Both the position numbers and the translations under genes were made by a program. This document shows positions 8,688 to 17,215 of a stretch of DNA of 64,000 bases, piece after piece. How positions within the stretch are numbered: the stretch's first letter is position 1; every line of letters begins with the position of its first letter. The notes below the pieces were generated by a model, which was given only the letters and a program-made list of their open reading frames with translations, was not told where the DNA came from and did not search any database. The DNA comes from Flavobacterium sp. BFFFF2 (GTDB lineage: Bacteria > Bacteroidota > Bacteroidia > Flavobacteriales > Flavobacteriaceae): positions 32,866 to 96,865 of the forward strand of contig NKJD01000006.1 in assembly GCA_002256385.1 (NCBI GenBank). Direction: 5' to 3'.

Positions 8688-9626
8688 CTAATTTACCAGT
8701 ACAACCTTCCCCTGTATTCCAACAGAACATTCGTGCGCACTTTGCACCCAGTACTTTTTTTGATTTTCACCAAGCACGCTAAGCAAATAATAGCCACCTC
8801 TAAAAAAAACTTCCTGTATCTGGCAATCGCCTTTTGGTTCTGCTACAAAGATTAATTGATGTGGAAATACATATTGTTCCTTTTCTTGGTCTTGCCAGAC
8901 CGAATATTCCCCAAATAAACCTGCTACATACTCATTCGGTGGGTTTTGGTATAATGGTTTCACGGCATCAAAGGCCAACACTTCGCCATTGTGAAGTACC
9001 ATGACTTGTTCTGCAAAGGAGAGCACATCAGTCATGTCATGGGTGGCAATAAGACAAGTGATTTGTTGCTTTTGTAGGTAGGCAAACAAATTTTGACGCA
9101 ACGCATTTTTCCGAAAACTGTCAATGTGGCTAAAGGGTTCGTCCAACAACAGCACTTCAGGTTCCACCGCCAAGGCACGTGCCAATGCCACGCGTTGCAT
9201 TTGACCCCCACTCAAAAATTGCACTTTGGTTTCGGCCCACTGTGTCATGTCGACCACCTCGAGGAGTTCATCAACTCGGGCTCTTTTGAGCGCGGGATAA
9301 ATATTTGACAAAAATTTACCCACGTTTTCACGTACGGTAATGTAGGGCATCAAATCAAAATCTTGAGCCAAATATTTCATCTGCTCCATGCCAGGAATTA
9401 AATTTTTGGATGGCCCCGTAATTTGGTCTTCGCCCCAATACAAGGCGCCTTGGTTGGCATCAAGCAAGCCGTAAATCAATTTGAGCAGCGTACTTTTCCC
9501 ACAACCACTTTCGCCAATAATAGCAGATACTTGACCTGCTTTAAAAGTGGCCGTCACTTTTGAAATGCTGGGTTTAATGCTTTTCGGATATTGAAACGTA
9601 ACTTGGTTCAGTTGAATTGTTTTCAT
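8688..9626 (-). CDS. ABC transporter ATP-binding protein (FbpC/PotA-like), no permease nearby
   Basis: Hydrolyses ATP to drive an importer. The nucleotide-binding domain has a Walker A motif (GESGCGKSTLL), Q-loop, signature LSGGQMQRVALARAL, Walker B LLLDEPFSHID and the H-loop in LIATHDM. About 80 extra residues after the ATPase core look like the regulatory extension of iron or polyamine importers. No permease or binding protein flanks it, so the partner must lie elsewhere or the assignment to import is wrong; the substrate cannot be told. Confidence 0.9.
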   Translation of the reverse strand: MKTIQLNQVTFQYPKSIKPSISKVTATFKAGQVSAIIGESGCGKSTLLKLIYGLLDANQGALYWGEDQITGPSKNLIPGMEQMKYLAQDFDLMPYITVRENVGKFLSNIYPALKRARVDELLEVVDMTQWAETKVQFLSGGQMQRVALARALAVEPEVLLLDEPFSHIDSFRKNALRQNLFAYLQKQQITCLIATHDMTDVLSFAEQVMVLHNGEVLAFDAVKPLYQNPPNEYVAGLFGEYSVWQDQEKEQYVFPHQLIFVAEPKGDCQIQEVFFRGGYYLLSVLGENQKKYWVQSAHECSVGIQGKVVLVN

Positions 9627-9763
9627 GGAACATTTAAAAAATTGACTGTATCAATCACAATGCATTCAGATTGATTTGTTTGCACATTAAAATCAAATGA
9701 TCCCTTGCTAAATCAAGCGATAAATGTAGTTTATGACATTATTTTACGTTGAGCAAAATACTA

Positions 9764-9805
9764 AAAAAAAGGCAGCTTTCACCGCAATGAAAACCACCTT
9801 TTTTT
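9764..9805 (-). terminator. Terminator of the TetR-AarF operon
   Basis: AAAAAAAGG and CCTTTTTTT frame an inner TTTCA/TGAAA stem, starting 20 bases beyond the aarF-like stop codon. The T run is present on both strands, so it can also shield against readthrough from the other side. Confidence 0.7.
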
Positions 9806-9823
9806 GAATAGTACAATTAAAAT

Positions 9824-11131
9824 CTAAATCAGTTGCAAATACTGTTGGGTATCTATGTTCGCTTTTAAATCATGAAGCAATTGGTACAGACCAAAAAAAG
9901 TACGATTGATGTATAAAAAATGCGCTGATCCACGGTTGCCGTTCATTTTACGGAGCTTGGAGTCCTTGGCCAAACGCTCGCCCAATGCAGCCATGCGACT
10001 AAAAAATTGGTCGTCCGAAAAATCAAAAGTCTCTGACTGTAAAGGCTTTGAAAATAGCATTAACAATTCTTGAAATATGCTTCTATAATAATTGATTTCG
10101 TCTGGCGTATCGTCAGGACGTACAATTTCTAGGGCAATAAGCGGCTTCATCATCGCTTCCACATCAGCCAGTACTTCTGGCTTGGCCAATTCAAAATACG
10201 GAATATAAAAATCGTCTGGAATGCGTTTAATGCAACCAAAATCAATGGCTACGAGTTTGCCAGCAGTATCCACCAAAAAATTACCGGGATGCGGATCGGC
10301 GTGCACCGCTTTTAAATGGTGAATCTGAAACAGATAAAAATCCCACAAGGCCTGACCCAGTTGGTTAGCTTGATCTTGGTTGGTGTTTGCTTTGCAAAAC
10401 TCCGACAAATGAACCCCATCAATCCATTCCATGGTTAAAATTTTGGGTGATGACCATTCTGGATAGTATTCAGGGAACCTAATGTTAGTCAACTTTTTGC
10501 AAGCCTCTGTATGTTCAATACTTTGCTTGAGTTCAAGCGTGTAGTCGGTTTCTTCGAGTAATTTATTTTCCACTTCAATAAAATACTTTTCAGAATCTTT
10601 TCCCTTTAAGTTAAACATCCTAGTAGCAAATGGTTTCACCATCGCCAAGTCACTTTTGATGCTGTCGGCCACACCTGGATATTGGATTTTCACCGCTATT
10701 TTTTTTCCATCTTTTTCTGCCAAATGCACTTGGCCAATGCTGGCTGCTTGCACCGCTTCGGCCGAGAAAGTTTCAAACAGTTGTTCTGGATAAATGCCTA
10801 AATGATTTTTAAATGTTTTACGGGCCAATGGCCCAGAAAGTGGTGGCACCGAAAATTGAGACAATGAAAATTGCTCCACATACGCCTGCGGCATGATGTT
10901 CTTATCCATGCTCAGCATTTGAGCTACTTTGAGCGCACTGCCTTTTAGCTGTTGCAGGCCCTCATAAATATCACCGGCATTTTCTTGGTGCAATTTTTCT
11001 TTGGTCAAAGAGGGATTGATCACTTTTTCACCATAATAGGCAGCATAATTGCCACCTACTTTAAAGCCCGTTTTTACCAATTGGCCAGCACGGGCAATTT
11101 TGCTGGTGGGAATTCGATCGAGTGATTTCAT
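9824..11131 (-). CDS. AarF/ABC1/UbiB atypical kinase family protein
   Basis: A 435-residue member of the ABC1 (UbiB/Coq8) atypical kinase-like ATPases, which support quinone biosynthesis or other lipid functions. Visible motifs: the N-terminal KxGQ-type helix here reads KVAQMLS (Ala for Gly), the Ala-rich nucleotide loop QAASIGQVHLA replaces a Gly-rich loop, VKIQYPG holds the ATP lysine, and HADPHPGNFLV and AIDFGCIKR are the catalytic and metal-binding loops. It follows the TetR gene with 2 bases between them on the same strand, so it is likely controlled by that regulator. Confidence 0.92.
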   Translation of the reverse strand: MKSLDRIPTSKIARAGQLVKTGFKVGGNYAAYYGEKVINPSLTKEKLHQENAGDIYEGLQQLKGSALKVAQMLSMDKNIMPQAYVEQFSLSQFSVPPLSGPLARKTFKNHLGIYPEQLFETFSAEAVQAASIGQVHLAEKDGKKIAVKIQYPGVADSIKSDLAMVKPFATRMFNLKGKDSEKYFIEVENKLLEETDYTLELKQSIEHTEACKKLTNIRFPEYYPEWSSPKILTMEWIDGVHLSEFCKANTNQDQANQLGQALWDFYLFQIHHLKAVHADPHPGNFLVDTAGKLVAIDFGCIKRIPDDFYIPYFELAKPEVLADVEAMMKPLIALEIVRPDDTPDEINYYRSIFQELLMLFSKPLQSETFDFSDDQFFSRMAALGERLAKDSKLRKMNGNRGSAHFLYINRTFFGLYQLLHDLKANIDTQQYLQLI

Positions 11132-11133
11132 GT

Positions 11134-11802
11134 TTAAAATTTGCGTTCATTCCATAAAAACTTCCCTAAATCAATGAGGTGGTTTAATGGGGTGGTATCC
11201 GTGAGTGCAAAGGCAGTTTGCACTGATTTTTCAATAAAGGCGTCTGTCTTTTCAAAGCCAGCCGAGGAATCTTTGCGCCAAAACTGCACAATCATTCCCC
11301 AAAGTACCCAATACGATTCGCGCATGAGTGGGTCGCGGAAACGACTGAGTTGTTCGCTCATTTTTGACGTGGACTGGGCATTCATCGTTGATGTAAATTG
11401 CAAAAACTTTTTTCTAAATTCGGCACTTTCGGCCATCATTTCGGCTGGATTTTTTAAAGAATCAAACATCAAAATCACATAACTGCGGTTTAAAGTAAAC
11501 ACCTCAATCAGTGTAAAATACAAACTAAGCAATTGATTTTGAGCGGTTGCCTCTACAAATTGCGGGTCATTTTCAAGCAATTGTTGCGCCTGTTCAAAAA
11601 ACCGCACCCAAATGGCTTGTCGAATCCCCTTCAGTGATCCGAAAAATTGATAAAATTCAGCTTCTTCCATTTGGCTGTCCTTGCAAAACCGGTACACCGT
11701 GTCGGCAGGTTTATTATGTTCGAGTGCCCATTCCATGTAGGCACTAATTACTGCGTCAGCATCAACGACCTTTGTTTTTTTGGTGGATTTTGTGGTTCCC
11801 AT
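11134..11802 (-). CDS. TetR family transcriptional regulator
   Basis: A 222-residue protein with an N-terminal helix-turn-helix (DADAVISAYMEWALEH...MEEAEFYQFFGSLKGIRQAIW) and an all-helical C-terminal domain of the type often found next to AarF-like genes in Bacteroidota. It lies immediately upstream of the AarF-like gene and presumably controls that two-gene operon. Ligand unknown. Confidence 0.87.
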   Translation of the reverse strand: MGTTKSTKKTKVVDADAVISAYMEWALEHNKPADTVYRFCKDSQMEEAEFYQFFGSLKGIRQAIWVRFFEQAQQLLENDPQFVEATAQNQLLSLYFTLIEVFTLNRSYVILMFDSLKNPAEMMAESAEFRKKFLQFTSTMNAQSTSKMSEQLSRFRDPLMRESYWVLWGMIVQFWRKDSSAGFEKTDAFIEKSVQTAFALTDTTPLNHLIDLGKFLWNERKF

Positions 11803-11884
11803 TTCACTTGAATTTTGAGGTGTAAAGATAGTGTTTTGTTTAACTATTATTTTAAAATGTTAAACAAAAATTTTAGGTTGAAAG

Positions 11885-12290
11885 GCGTAAGTCCAAAGTC
11901 GAAAGTCGAAAGTCAAAAGTCAAAAGTCAAAAGTCGAAAGTCAAAAGTCGAAAGTCAAAAGTCGAAAGTCCAAAGTCCAAAGTCCAAAGTCGAAAGTTGA
12001 CCCGAGACCCATCGGAACGAATGGGGCGAACGGAGCGAAGCTAAAGTCGAAAGTCGAAAGTCAAAAGTCGAAAGCCAAAAATCGAAAGCCAAAAATCGAA
12101 AGCCAAAAGTCAAAAGGCAAAAGTTGAAAGTCGAAAGTCAAAAGTCGAAAGTCGAAAGTTGACCCGAGACCCATCGGAACGAATGGGGCGAACGGAGCGA
12201 AGCTAAAGTCAAAAGTTGAAAGTCAAAAATCGAAAGCCAAAAGTCAAAAGGCAAAAGTTGAAAGTCAAAAATCGAAAGCCAAAAGTTGAT
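11885..12290. repeat. Heptanucleotide-period repeat with two embedded GACCCGAG stem elements
   Basis: Tandem units of about seven bases (AAAGTCG, AAAGTCA, AAAGTCC, AAAGTTG) fill the interval. Two near-identical 46-base elements at 11999-12044 and 12161-12205 interrupt them: GACCCGAGACCCAT, GGAACG, ATGGGGCGAACGGAGCGAAGCTAA. The CCCAT/ATGGG arms pair. Open frames through this stretch give only Lys/Ser/Val heptads and are not taken as coding. Confidence 0.9.
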
Positions 12291-12376
12291 TCTCAGATCT
12301 TTTCAATCTTTTTAATCCTTCAATCTTTTAATCCTTCAATCTTTCAATTACAAAGAGAAACTAAAAAAACACTTCA

Positions 12377-12384
12377 TACCTTTG
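12377..12384 (+). promoter_or_regulatory. -7 promoter box of hemB
   Basis: TACCTTTG matches TAnnTTTG, 23 bases before the chosen hemB ATG, and supports that start over the long upstream open frame running through the repeat. No clear -33 element. Confidence 0.55.
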
Positions 12385-12407
12385 CTCCCAATAAAATTTG
12401 CTTGACT

Positions 12408-13400
12408 ATGTTTCCATTGCAACGTCCCCGCCGTTTACGTACCAACGAAAGCATCCGTGCTTTGGTTCGTGAAACCCTGCTTGTCCCAACCGATTTTATG
12501 TTTCCGATGTTCATTGCAGAAGGCAGTGGGTATCAGTCCGAAATTCCGTCAATGCCTGGCATTTATCGGCGATCGATTGATTTAACGGTGATAGAAATTA
12601 AAGCTTTGTACCAATTGGGCATTCGTGCGGTGAACATTTATGTGAAAGTAAATGAAGGGCTTAAAGACAATACAGGCAAAGAAGCTTGGAACCCCAATGG
12701 GTTGATGCAAAACGCCATTAAGGCCATCAAAGACGCTTGTCCAGAAATGATTGTAATGCCCGATGTGGCGCTAGATCCGTACTCTGTTTTTGGGCACGAT
12801 GGCATCATTGAAAATGGCAAAATTACAAACGATGCCACCAATAGGGCCTTGGTCCAAATGAGTGTGAGCCATGCAGCAGCTGGGGCTGATTTTGTGGCAC
12901 CGTCCGACATGATGGATGGGCGGGTTTTGGCCATTAGGCAAGCATTGGAAGCCGAAGGGTATTCGGATGTGGGCATCATGAGTTATGCCGCCAAATATGC
13001 CTCTGGCTTTTATGGGCCATTCCGTGAAGCCTTAGATAGTGCGCCCGTTGAGGCATCCGATATTCCGCAAGACAAAAAAACCTATCAGATGGATGTGGCC
13101 AACCGCATTGAAGCAGTGCGTGAAGCACTCCTTGATGTGGAGGAGGGCGCCGATATGGTGATGGTTAAGCCAGGCATTGCCTATTTGGATATTGTACGAG
13201 AAGTAAAAAATGCCGTGCATGTACCCGTTTCGGTTTTTCATGTTTCTGGCGAATATGCGATGGTGAAGGCCGCAGCTGAAAAAGGCTGGATTGACCACGA
13301 CCGTGTCATGTTGGAGCAATTGTTGTGTATAAAAAGAGCGGGTGCCAGTTTGATTTCCACTTATTTTGCCAAGGAAGCAGCTATTTTGCTCAATCAATAA
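12408..13400 (+). CDS. hemB: Delta-aminolevulinic acid dehydratase (porphobilinogen synthase)
   Basis: Condenses two 5-aminolevulinate molecules into porphobilinogen in tetrapyrrole synthesis. From ATG 12408 the product has 330 residues, the family length; the open frame extends further upstream but only through tandem repeats. Conserved blocks include RPRRLR, DFMFPMFI, SDMMDGRV, the SYAAKYASGFYGPFR segment and MVKPG with the Schiff-base lysine. The metal-site region reads DVALDPYSVFGHDG, with Ala and Asp where zinc enzymes have cysteines, so a magnesium-type rather than zinc-type enzyme is inferred. A cytochrome gene follows 5 bases later. Confidence 0.96.
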   Translation: MFPLQRPRRLRTNESIRALVRETLLVPTDFMFPMFIAEGSGYQSEIPSMPGIYRRSIDLTVIEIKALYQLGIRAVNIYVKVNEGLKDNTGKEAWNPNGLMQNAIKAIKDACPEMIVMPDVALDPYSVFGHDGIIENGKITNDATNRALVQMSVSHAAAGADFVAPSDMMDGRVLAIRQALEAEGYSDVGIMSYAAKYASGFYGPFREALDSAPVEASDIPQDKKTYQMDVANRIEAVREALLDVEEGADMVMVKPGIAYLDIVREVKNAVHVPVSVFHVSGEYAMVKAAAEKGWIDHDRVMLEQLLCIKRAGASLISTYFAKEAAILLNQ

Positions 13401-13405
13401 TAAGT

Positions 13406-13798
13406 ATGAAACAGCTAATCTTCTTATTAGGCGTTGTATCGATATTGTTTATTTCATGTAAAAAAGAGGCGGAATCTGCTTCAGCAACGCCCATGAACAA
13501 GCAGGTGCGCATGGGAGAATCCATTTTCAGAAATGAAGGAAACTGCCAAAGTTGCCACCGGCCCGATCAGAAAATAGTGGGGCCAAGTTTACAAGAGATT
13601 GCCCAGATTTATACCCAAAACAAGGCTAGTATCGTGCCATTCTTTCAAGGAAATCAGGACCCAATTGTCGATCCCTCGGAATACGAATCGATGAAGGTTA
13701 ATTTGGAACTCACCAAAAGCATGTCGGAAGAACAATTAAAAGCACTTGAAGCCTATATGCTGTCATTTTTGCCCAAAGCCAGTAAAAATCTGGATTAA
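13406..13798 (+). CDS. Lipoprotein c-type cytochrome
   Basis: From ATG 13406 a 130-residue protein starts with a lipoprotein signal peptide (LLGVVSILFISC). The single haem attachment site CQSCH lies about 50 residues in, followed by a class I cytochrome c pattern: VGPSLQEIA, a candidate Met ligand in YESMKVN, and a C-terminal helix EEQLKALEAYMLSF. It is expected to face the periplasm and carry electrons. It sits directly behind hemB, which links haem supply and a haem protein in one transcript; whether this is functional is inference. Confidence 0.88.
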   Translation: MKQLIFLLGVVSILFISCKKEAESASATPMNKQVRMGESIFRNEGNCQSCHRPDQKIVGPSLQEIAQIYTQNKASIVPFFQGNQDPIVDPSEYESMKVNLELTKSMSEEQLKALEAYMLSFLPKASKNLD

Positions 13799-13861
13799 GA
13801 GGTTGAAGTACTTGCTTGTTTACCAAAGTTTTTTGTTTCTTTGGGTTCAAACTTTTTGGGC

Positions 13862-15301
13862 ATGGTATTAAGTAGATTTTGGTTGACCATTTTTATCGCT
13901 TCACTTTTATTTGTGGGCTATGAAGTGATTTCGGGTAACATTTATTCGGTGGATTCCTTATTAAATGGCAAAAAAGACGACCCTGTTCAATTGTCTGAAC
14001 TGTATTTGGACCACCTGCCCAAAGCCCTACAAGATTCGTTGGTCGTTGCCCCGGAAAAAACGATCACCATTGACCGTGACACCCTGAACCCCGACACGAC
14101 CTATGTGTACGCCAACAAAACCGTTCGGGTTTTTAGCGGCAAACAAAAATCGGATGGTTTATTGCCCACTTGTAAATCGAGTTTGTTTGACCTGATTTTG
14201 CCATTGATGGCCTATTTGGCCTTTTTCTGCGGCTTGATGCAATTGTTGATTCAGTCGGGTGCCGCTGAAAAATTAGCTCGTTGGTTGAGCCCTGTTTTTG
14301 TCCATGTGTTTCCAACAGTTCCCAAAAACCATCCGTCCATTTCGTATATGACTTTGAATTTTGCCGCCAACTTTTTGGGGCTCGATTCTGCTGCTACTCC
14401 TTTTGGGCTCAAAGCGATGGAAAGTTTGCAAACCATTAACCCCGACAAGGAGAAGGCGAGCGATGCCCAAATTATGTTTATGTGTCTGCATGCAGCTGGT
14501 TTGACTTTAATTCCGACCTCCATTATTGGTTATCGAGCTGCCGAAAATGCGCAAAACCCTGCCGATGTCATGTTGCCTTGCATAGTAACTTCGTTTATTG
14601 GGACTCTTGCCGCCTTGCTGATTGTAGGTATTCGGCAACGCATTCGGTTTGGAAGCGCCGTTTTACTATTAAGCATTTTTTCAATTGTTGGACTCATTGC
14701 TGGGCTGTTTTGGTACATTTCGGGCCTCGATTTTATTGAGAAAAATGTGTTCACTTCCAATTTATCAGGCATTTTATTGCTCGGCATTATATTATTGACC
14801 CTTGTTTTTTCATGGAAGCAAGAAAAACGTTTTACCGCCGCCCAAACCACCATTTTTGACAGTTTTGTAGAAGGGGCCCGCGAAGGCTTGCAAACGGGCG
14901 TAAAAATTTTCCCGTATGTATTGGGGATGTTGGTGGCCATCTCATTTTTCAGAAATAGCGGCTTGTTCGAATACATCAGTCAAGGAATTGCCATTGGCTT
15001 TTCGCAAATTGGGGTATCAAAAGAAATCACCGACTCATTGCCCGTGGCCTTGTTGCGCCCGTTCAGTTCCGGCGGATCAAGGGGTTTTATGATTGACGCC
15101 ATGCGCCAATTGGGCCCCGATTCATTGAGCGGCAGGCTCAGTTGCATCTTTCAATGCAGCGCCGAAACCACCTTTTACGTAATAGCAGTGTATTTTGGAT
15201 CGGTTCAAATTAAAAACACCCGTTACACCTTGTCGACCATGCTGTTGGTTGATTTCATCTGTGTGTTGGCGGCCATTGGGGTGGCATGTTGGTTCTTTTA
15301 A
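13862..15301 (+). CDS. SpmA/SpmB-like nucleoside recognition (Gate) domain membrane protein
   Basis: A multi-helix inner-membrane protein with two Gate domains, the arrangement of a SpmA-SpmB fusion. Residues of about 90-280 include SLFDLILPLMAYLAFFCGLM and TLNFAANFLGLDSAATPFGLKAM; the second half has ILRNSGLFEY-like and LPVALLRPFSSGGSRGFM segments and ends with FQCSAETTFYVIAVYFG, the characteristic end of the SpmB half. ATG 13862 is preferred over TTG 13841 because the first helix then begins near residue 6. Function in non-sporeformers is unknown; a transport role is likely. Probably in one run with hemB and the cytochrome gene. Confidence 0.88.
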   Translation: MVLSRFWLTIFIASLLFVGYEVISGNIYSVDSLLNGKKDDPVQLSELYLDHLPKALQDSLVVAPEKTITIDRDTLNPDTTYVYANKTVRVFSGKQKSDGLLPTCKSSLFDLILPLMAYLAFFCGLMQLLIQSGAAEKLARWLSPVFVHVFPTVPKNHPSISYMTLNFAANFLGLDSAATPFGLKAMESLQTINPDKEKASDAQIMFMCLHAAGLTLIPTSIIGYRAAENAQNPADVMLPCIVTSFIGTLAALLIVGIRQRIRFGSAVLLLSIFSIVGLIAGLFWYISGLDFIEKNVFTSNLSGILLLGIILLTLVFSWKQEKRFTAAQTTIFDSFVEGAREGLQTGVKIFPYVLGMLVAISFFRNSGLFEYISQGIAIGFSQIGVSKEITDSLPVALLRPFSSGGSRGFMIDAMRQLGPDSLSGRLSCIFQCSAETTFYVIAVYFGSVQIKNTRYTLSTMLLVDFICVLAAIGVACWFF

Positions 15302-15404
15302 ATCGGCCGGTTCACTATTACAAAGAATAATTTACACGTCCCGATTAATCATACAATCGGCAAGCAAGCTGTTGTCTTATGTTTGAATTCAGAGTAGTTT
15401 GTAT

Positions 15405-15495
15405 TTTTTCGCACTGAATGGCAGCCATATGGCTTAATAGAAAGGTGCAATATGCCGAACAAAGACTATTTTTCATTGAGTTGAAAATAGTTTAA
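15405..15495 (-). repeat. Interspersed repeat at the 3' end of the DinB-superfamily gene
   Basis: The stretch from TTTCGCACTGAATGGCAGCC to TAGTTTAAATCACTTCA aligns with two copies at 33050-33215 beside dapB, keeping GGCAATATG-like, GAAAATAGTTTAAATCACTTCA-like and CGCACTG blocks. On the minus strand ACTATTTTC and GAAAAATAGT form a hairpin directly after the stop codon, so it may act as a transcript end. Confidence 0.7.
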
Positions 15496-16049
15496 ATCAC
15501 TTCATCATCCGTGAAATGTCTTTTTTCTTTTGGCTTAGAAAATTTACCCGCATTGTATACCTCAGAATTGCCTTTTGGAATAGATAGTGAGTCCCATTGG
15601 GCAGCACACATTTTACCAATAAAAACGATTTGCCCAATGTGATAGGGGTAGTGTGCTAACTGCCTGTTAATGGCCTCCAAAACGGTATGTCCTTGATTGC
15701 GGATATATATTATTTTTTCGAGGTCGTCCTCTTTTAACGATTTTAATGTTTCTAAAAAGACGTGCCAACCTTCGTCCCATTTTTGCATCATTTCTTGCTT
15801 TGATGCGATGCCATTTTCAAATTCCGCATCACGGTTTCGCCAATCTTTTTCGCCATCAGTTGTTAAGAAATCTGTCCAACGACTGACCATATTACCACAA
15901 AGGTGTTGAACGATGGTGGCAATACTGTTGCTGTCTTCGTTGAATTGCGTAAACAATTTGTCAGCTGGAATTTGATTAAATGTTTTTTCACCTAACAGTT
16001 TATAATATTCAAACTGTTTGACCACACTTTCTAAATAGTTTGTGTTCAT
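15492..16049 (-). CDS. DinB superfamily protein (DUF1572-like)
   Basis: A four-helix-bundle protein of the DinB/YfiT type, probably metal-dependent and thiol-transferase related; its substrate is unknown. The expected histidines are seen in TIVQHLCGN and in HYPYHIGQIVFIGK near the C terminus, consistent with a three-His metal site. ATG 16049 (MNTNYLES) is preferred to ATG 16073, since the family normally begins just before this helix. The gene is single, with a repeat-derived hairpin at its 3' end. Confidence 0.85.
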   Translation of the reverse strand: MNTNYLESVVKQFEYYKLLGEKTFNQIPADKLFTQFNEDSNSIATIVQHLCGNMVSRWTDFLTTDGEKDWRNRDAEFENGIASKQEMMQKWDEGWHVFLETLKSLKEDDLEKIIYIRNQGHTVLEAINRQLAHYPYHIGQIVFIGKMCAAQWDSLSIPKGNSEVYNAGKFSKPKEKRHFTDDEVI

Positions 16050-16243
16050 GATTTTATCTTTTATGGAGAACAATTATTGGCAATTTTTCAAAAGTAATTC
16101 GTTCCAATGGACAGGGAACTGAGTTTGTTTTGCTGTGTCGTCTTCTTTGAGTTTTTAGAGATATCCGATTAAAAATCTATCACAATTTGACCGAAAAGTA
16201 AGATTTGGTTACCCCATGGTGCTTTTAACCAAAGGCAAGCCAT

Positions 16244-17209
16244 TTACGAAAACCCTATTTTTTCCATCGCATTCAATTTGTCTAAGTGCAAAATGGTTTT
16301 GCTATTGGCGACGTCGCGGGTAAACATGGGCAAAAAGCGTGCGCCGTATACCACTTCTGAAAATAAATACGAAGTACGTCGGACCACGGTGGTGCTGTAC
16401 ATGTCGTCAAAAACTTTAAAGAAGATCAAGATTTCGCCCTCTACGTTTTGATAATCTTGATCGGTAAATGAGTACAATGGGCTTTCGGGGGTAATTTTAT
16501 GCACCAACGTCCAGCTTAAAGGCAATGAGTTGATTTTGCTGTATTCCAAATCGAGGCTGTAAAATCGGTTTACTTTTTGGCCGTTTTCTTCTATGTGCAA
16601 GCTCAAGGTAACTTTCACTTCGGCATCAGTCAAATGGGTGTTTTTGTAGGGTGATAAGCGCAGCATCAATGCTTTTCCACCTTCGAATGGCGCAATAACT
16701 GCGTTTTCTGAAAACATCACATAAGCCCGAGGTTTGCTAAATCGGCCATAAAATAAACCGGTAGCAATAGCAAAACTTAACAAGCCAAACAACGCTTCAA
16801 TAGCCGCGACCAAACTGGTCCAAAAACCCGACGGACTGATGTGGCCATAGCCCACCGTAGTAAAGGTTTGAATACTAAAGAAAAATGCTTGTCCAAAGGC
16901 TTCTAAGGTATTTGCAGGAGAAATGCCCTTGAGGTGTTCCACGCCAATGAACCAATACATACTGGCGAAAATCATGTTGACCAAGAAATAAAAAATCAAG
17001 ATGATCAGCATAAACTTCCAACGTGGAATGTTGAGCAAGGTGTGAAACCAACTAATGGTTTCTAAAAAGGGGAGCCCTGTTTTATGCACATTTGACTTGC
17101 CACTTTTATGCAGAAAACGCCCGCCATAGTTGGAGGAGTTGCTGCCAAAACCCGTATTAATTTCCGCTTGTACGGGACTTTTAAAATTCTTTAAAAATGA
17201 GCGTGCCAT
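16244..17209 (-). CDS. Inward-rectifier (Kir) potassium channel
   Basis: A 321-residue two-helix potassium channel of the prokaryotic Kir family. TM1 lies at about 66-90, the pore helix and selectivity filter TTVGYG at about 117-122, and TM2 at about 132-156. The C-terminal half is the cytoplasmic immunoglobulin-like IRK domain (RAYVMFSENAVIAPFEGGKALMLR and following). The channel should form tetramers in the inner membrane. It follows an ABC-F gene with 6 bases between them and is probably translated from the same message. Confidence 0.94.
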   Translation of the reverse strand: MARSFLKNFKSPVQAEINTGFGSNSSNYGGRFLHKSGKSNVHKTGLPFLETISWFHTLLNIPRWKFMLIILIFYFLVNMIFASMYWFIGVEHLKGISPANTLEAFGQAFFFSIQTFTTVGYGHISPSGFWTSLVAAIEALFGLLSFAIATGLFYGRFSKPRAYVMFSENAVIAPFEGGKALMLRLSPYKNTHLTDAEVKVTLSLHIEENGQKVNRFYSLDLEYSKINSLPLSWTLVHKITPESPLYSFTDQDYQNVEGEILIFFKVFDDMYSTTVVRRTSYLFSEVVYGARFLPMFTRDVANSKTILHLDKLNAMEKIGFS

Positions 17210-17215
17210 ACCTCT

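Noticed and set aside
11815-12000. 61-residue frame of Lys/Ser/Val heptads, and the 64-codon upstream extension of hemB from 12216
   Set aside because: Both are translations of heptanucleotide repeats; a family-length HemB starts at 12408 behind a TACCTTTG box.
11885-12290. CRISPR-like appearance of regular short repeats
   Set aside because: Units are seven bases without unique spacers of constant length, and no cas gene is near.
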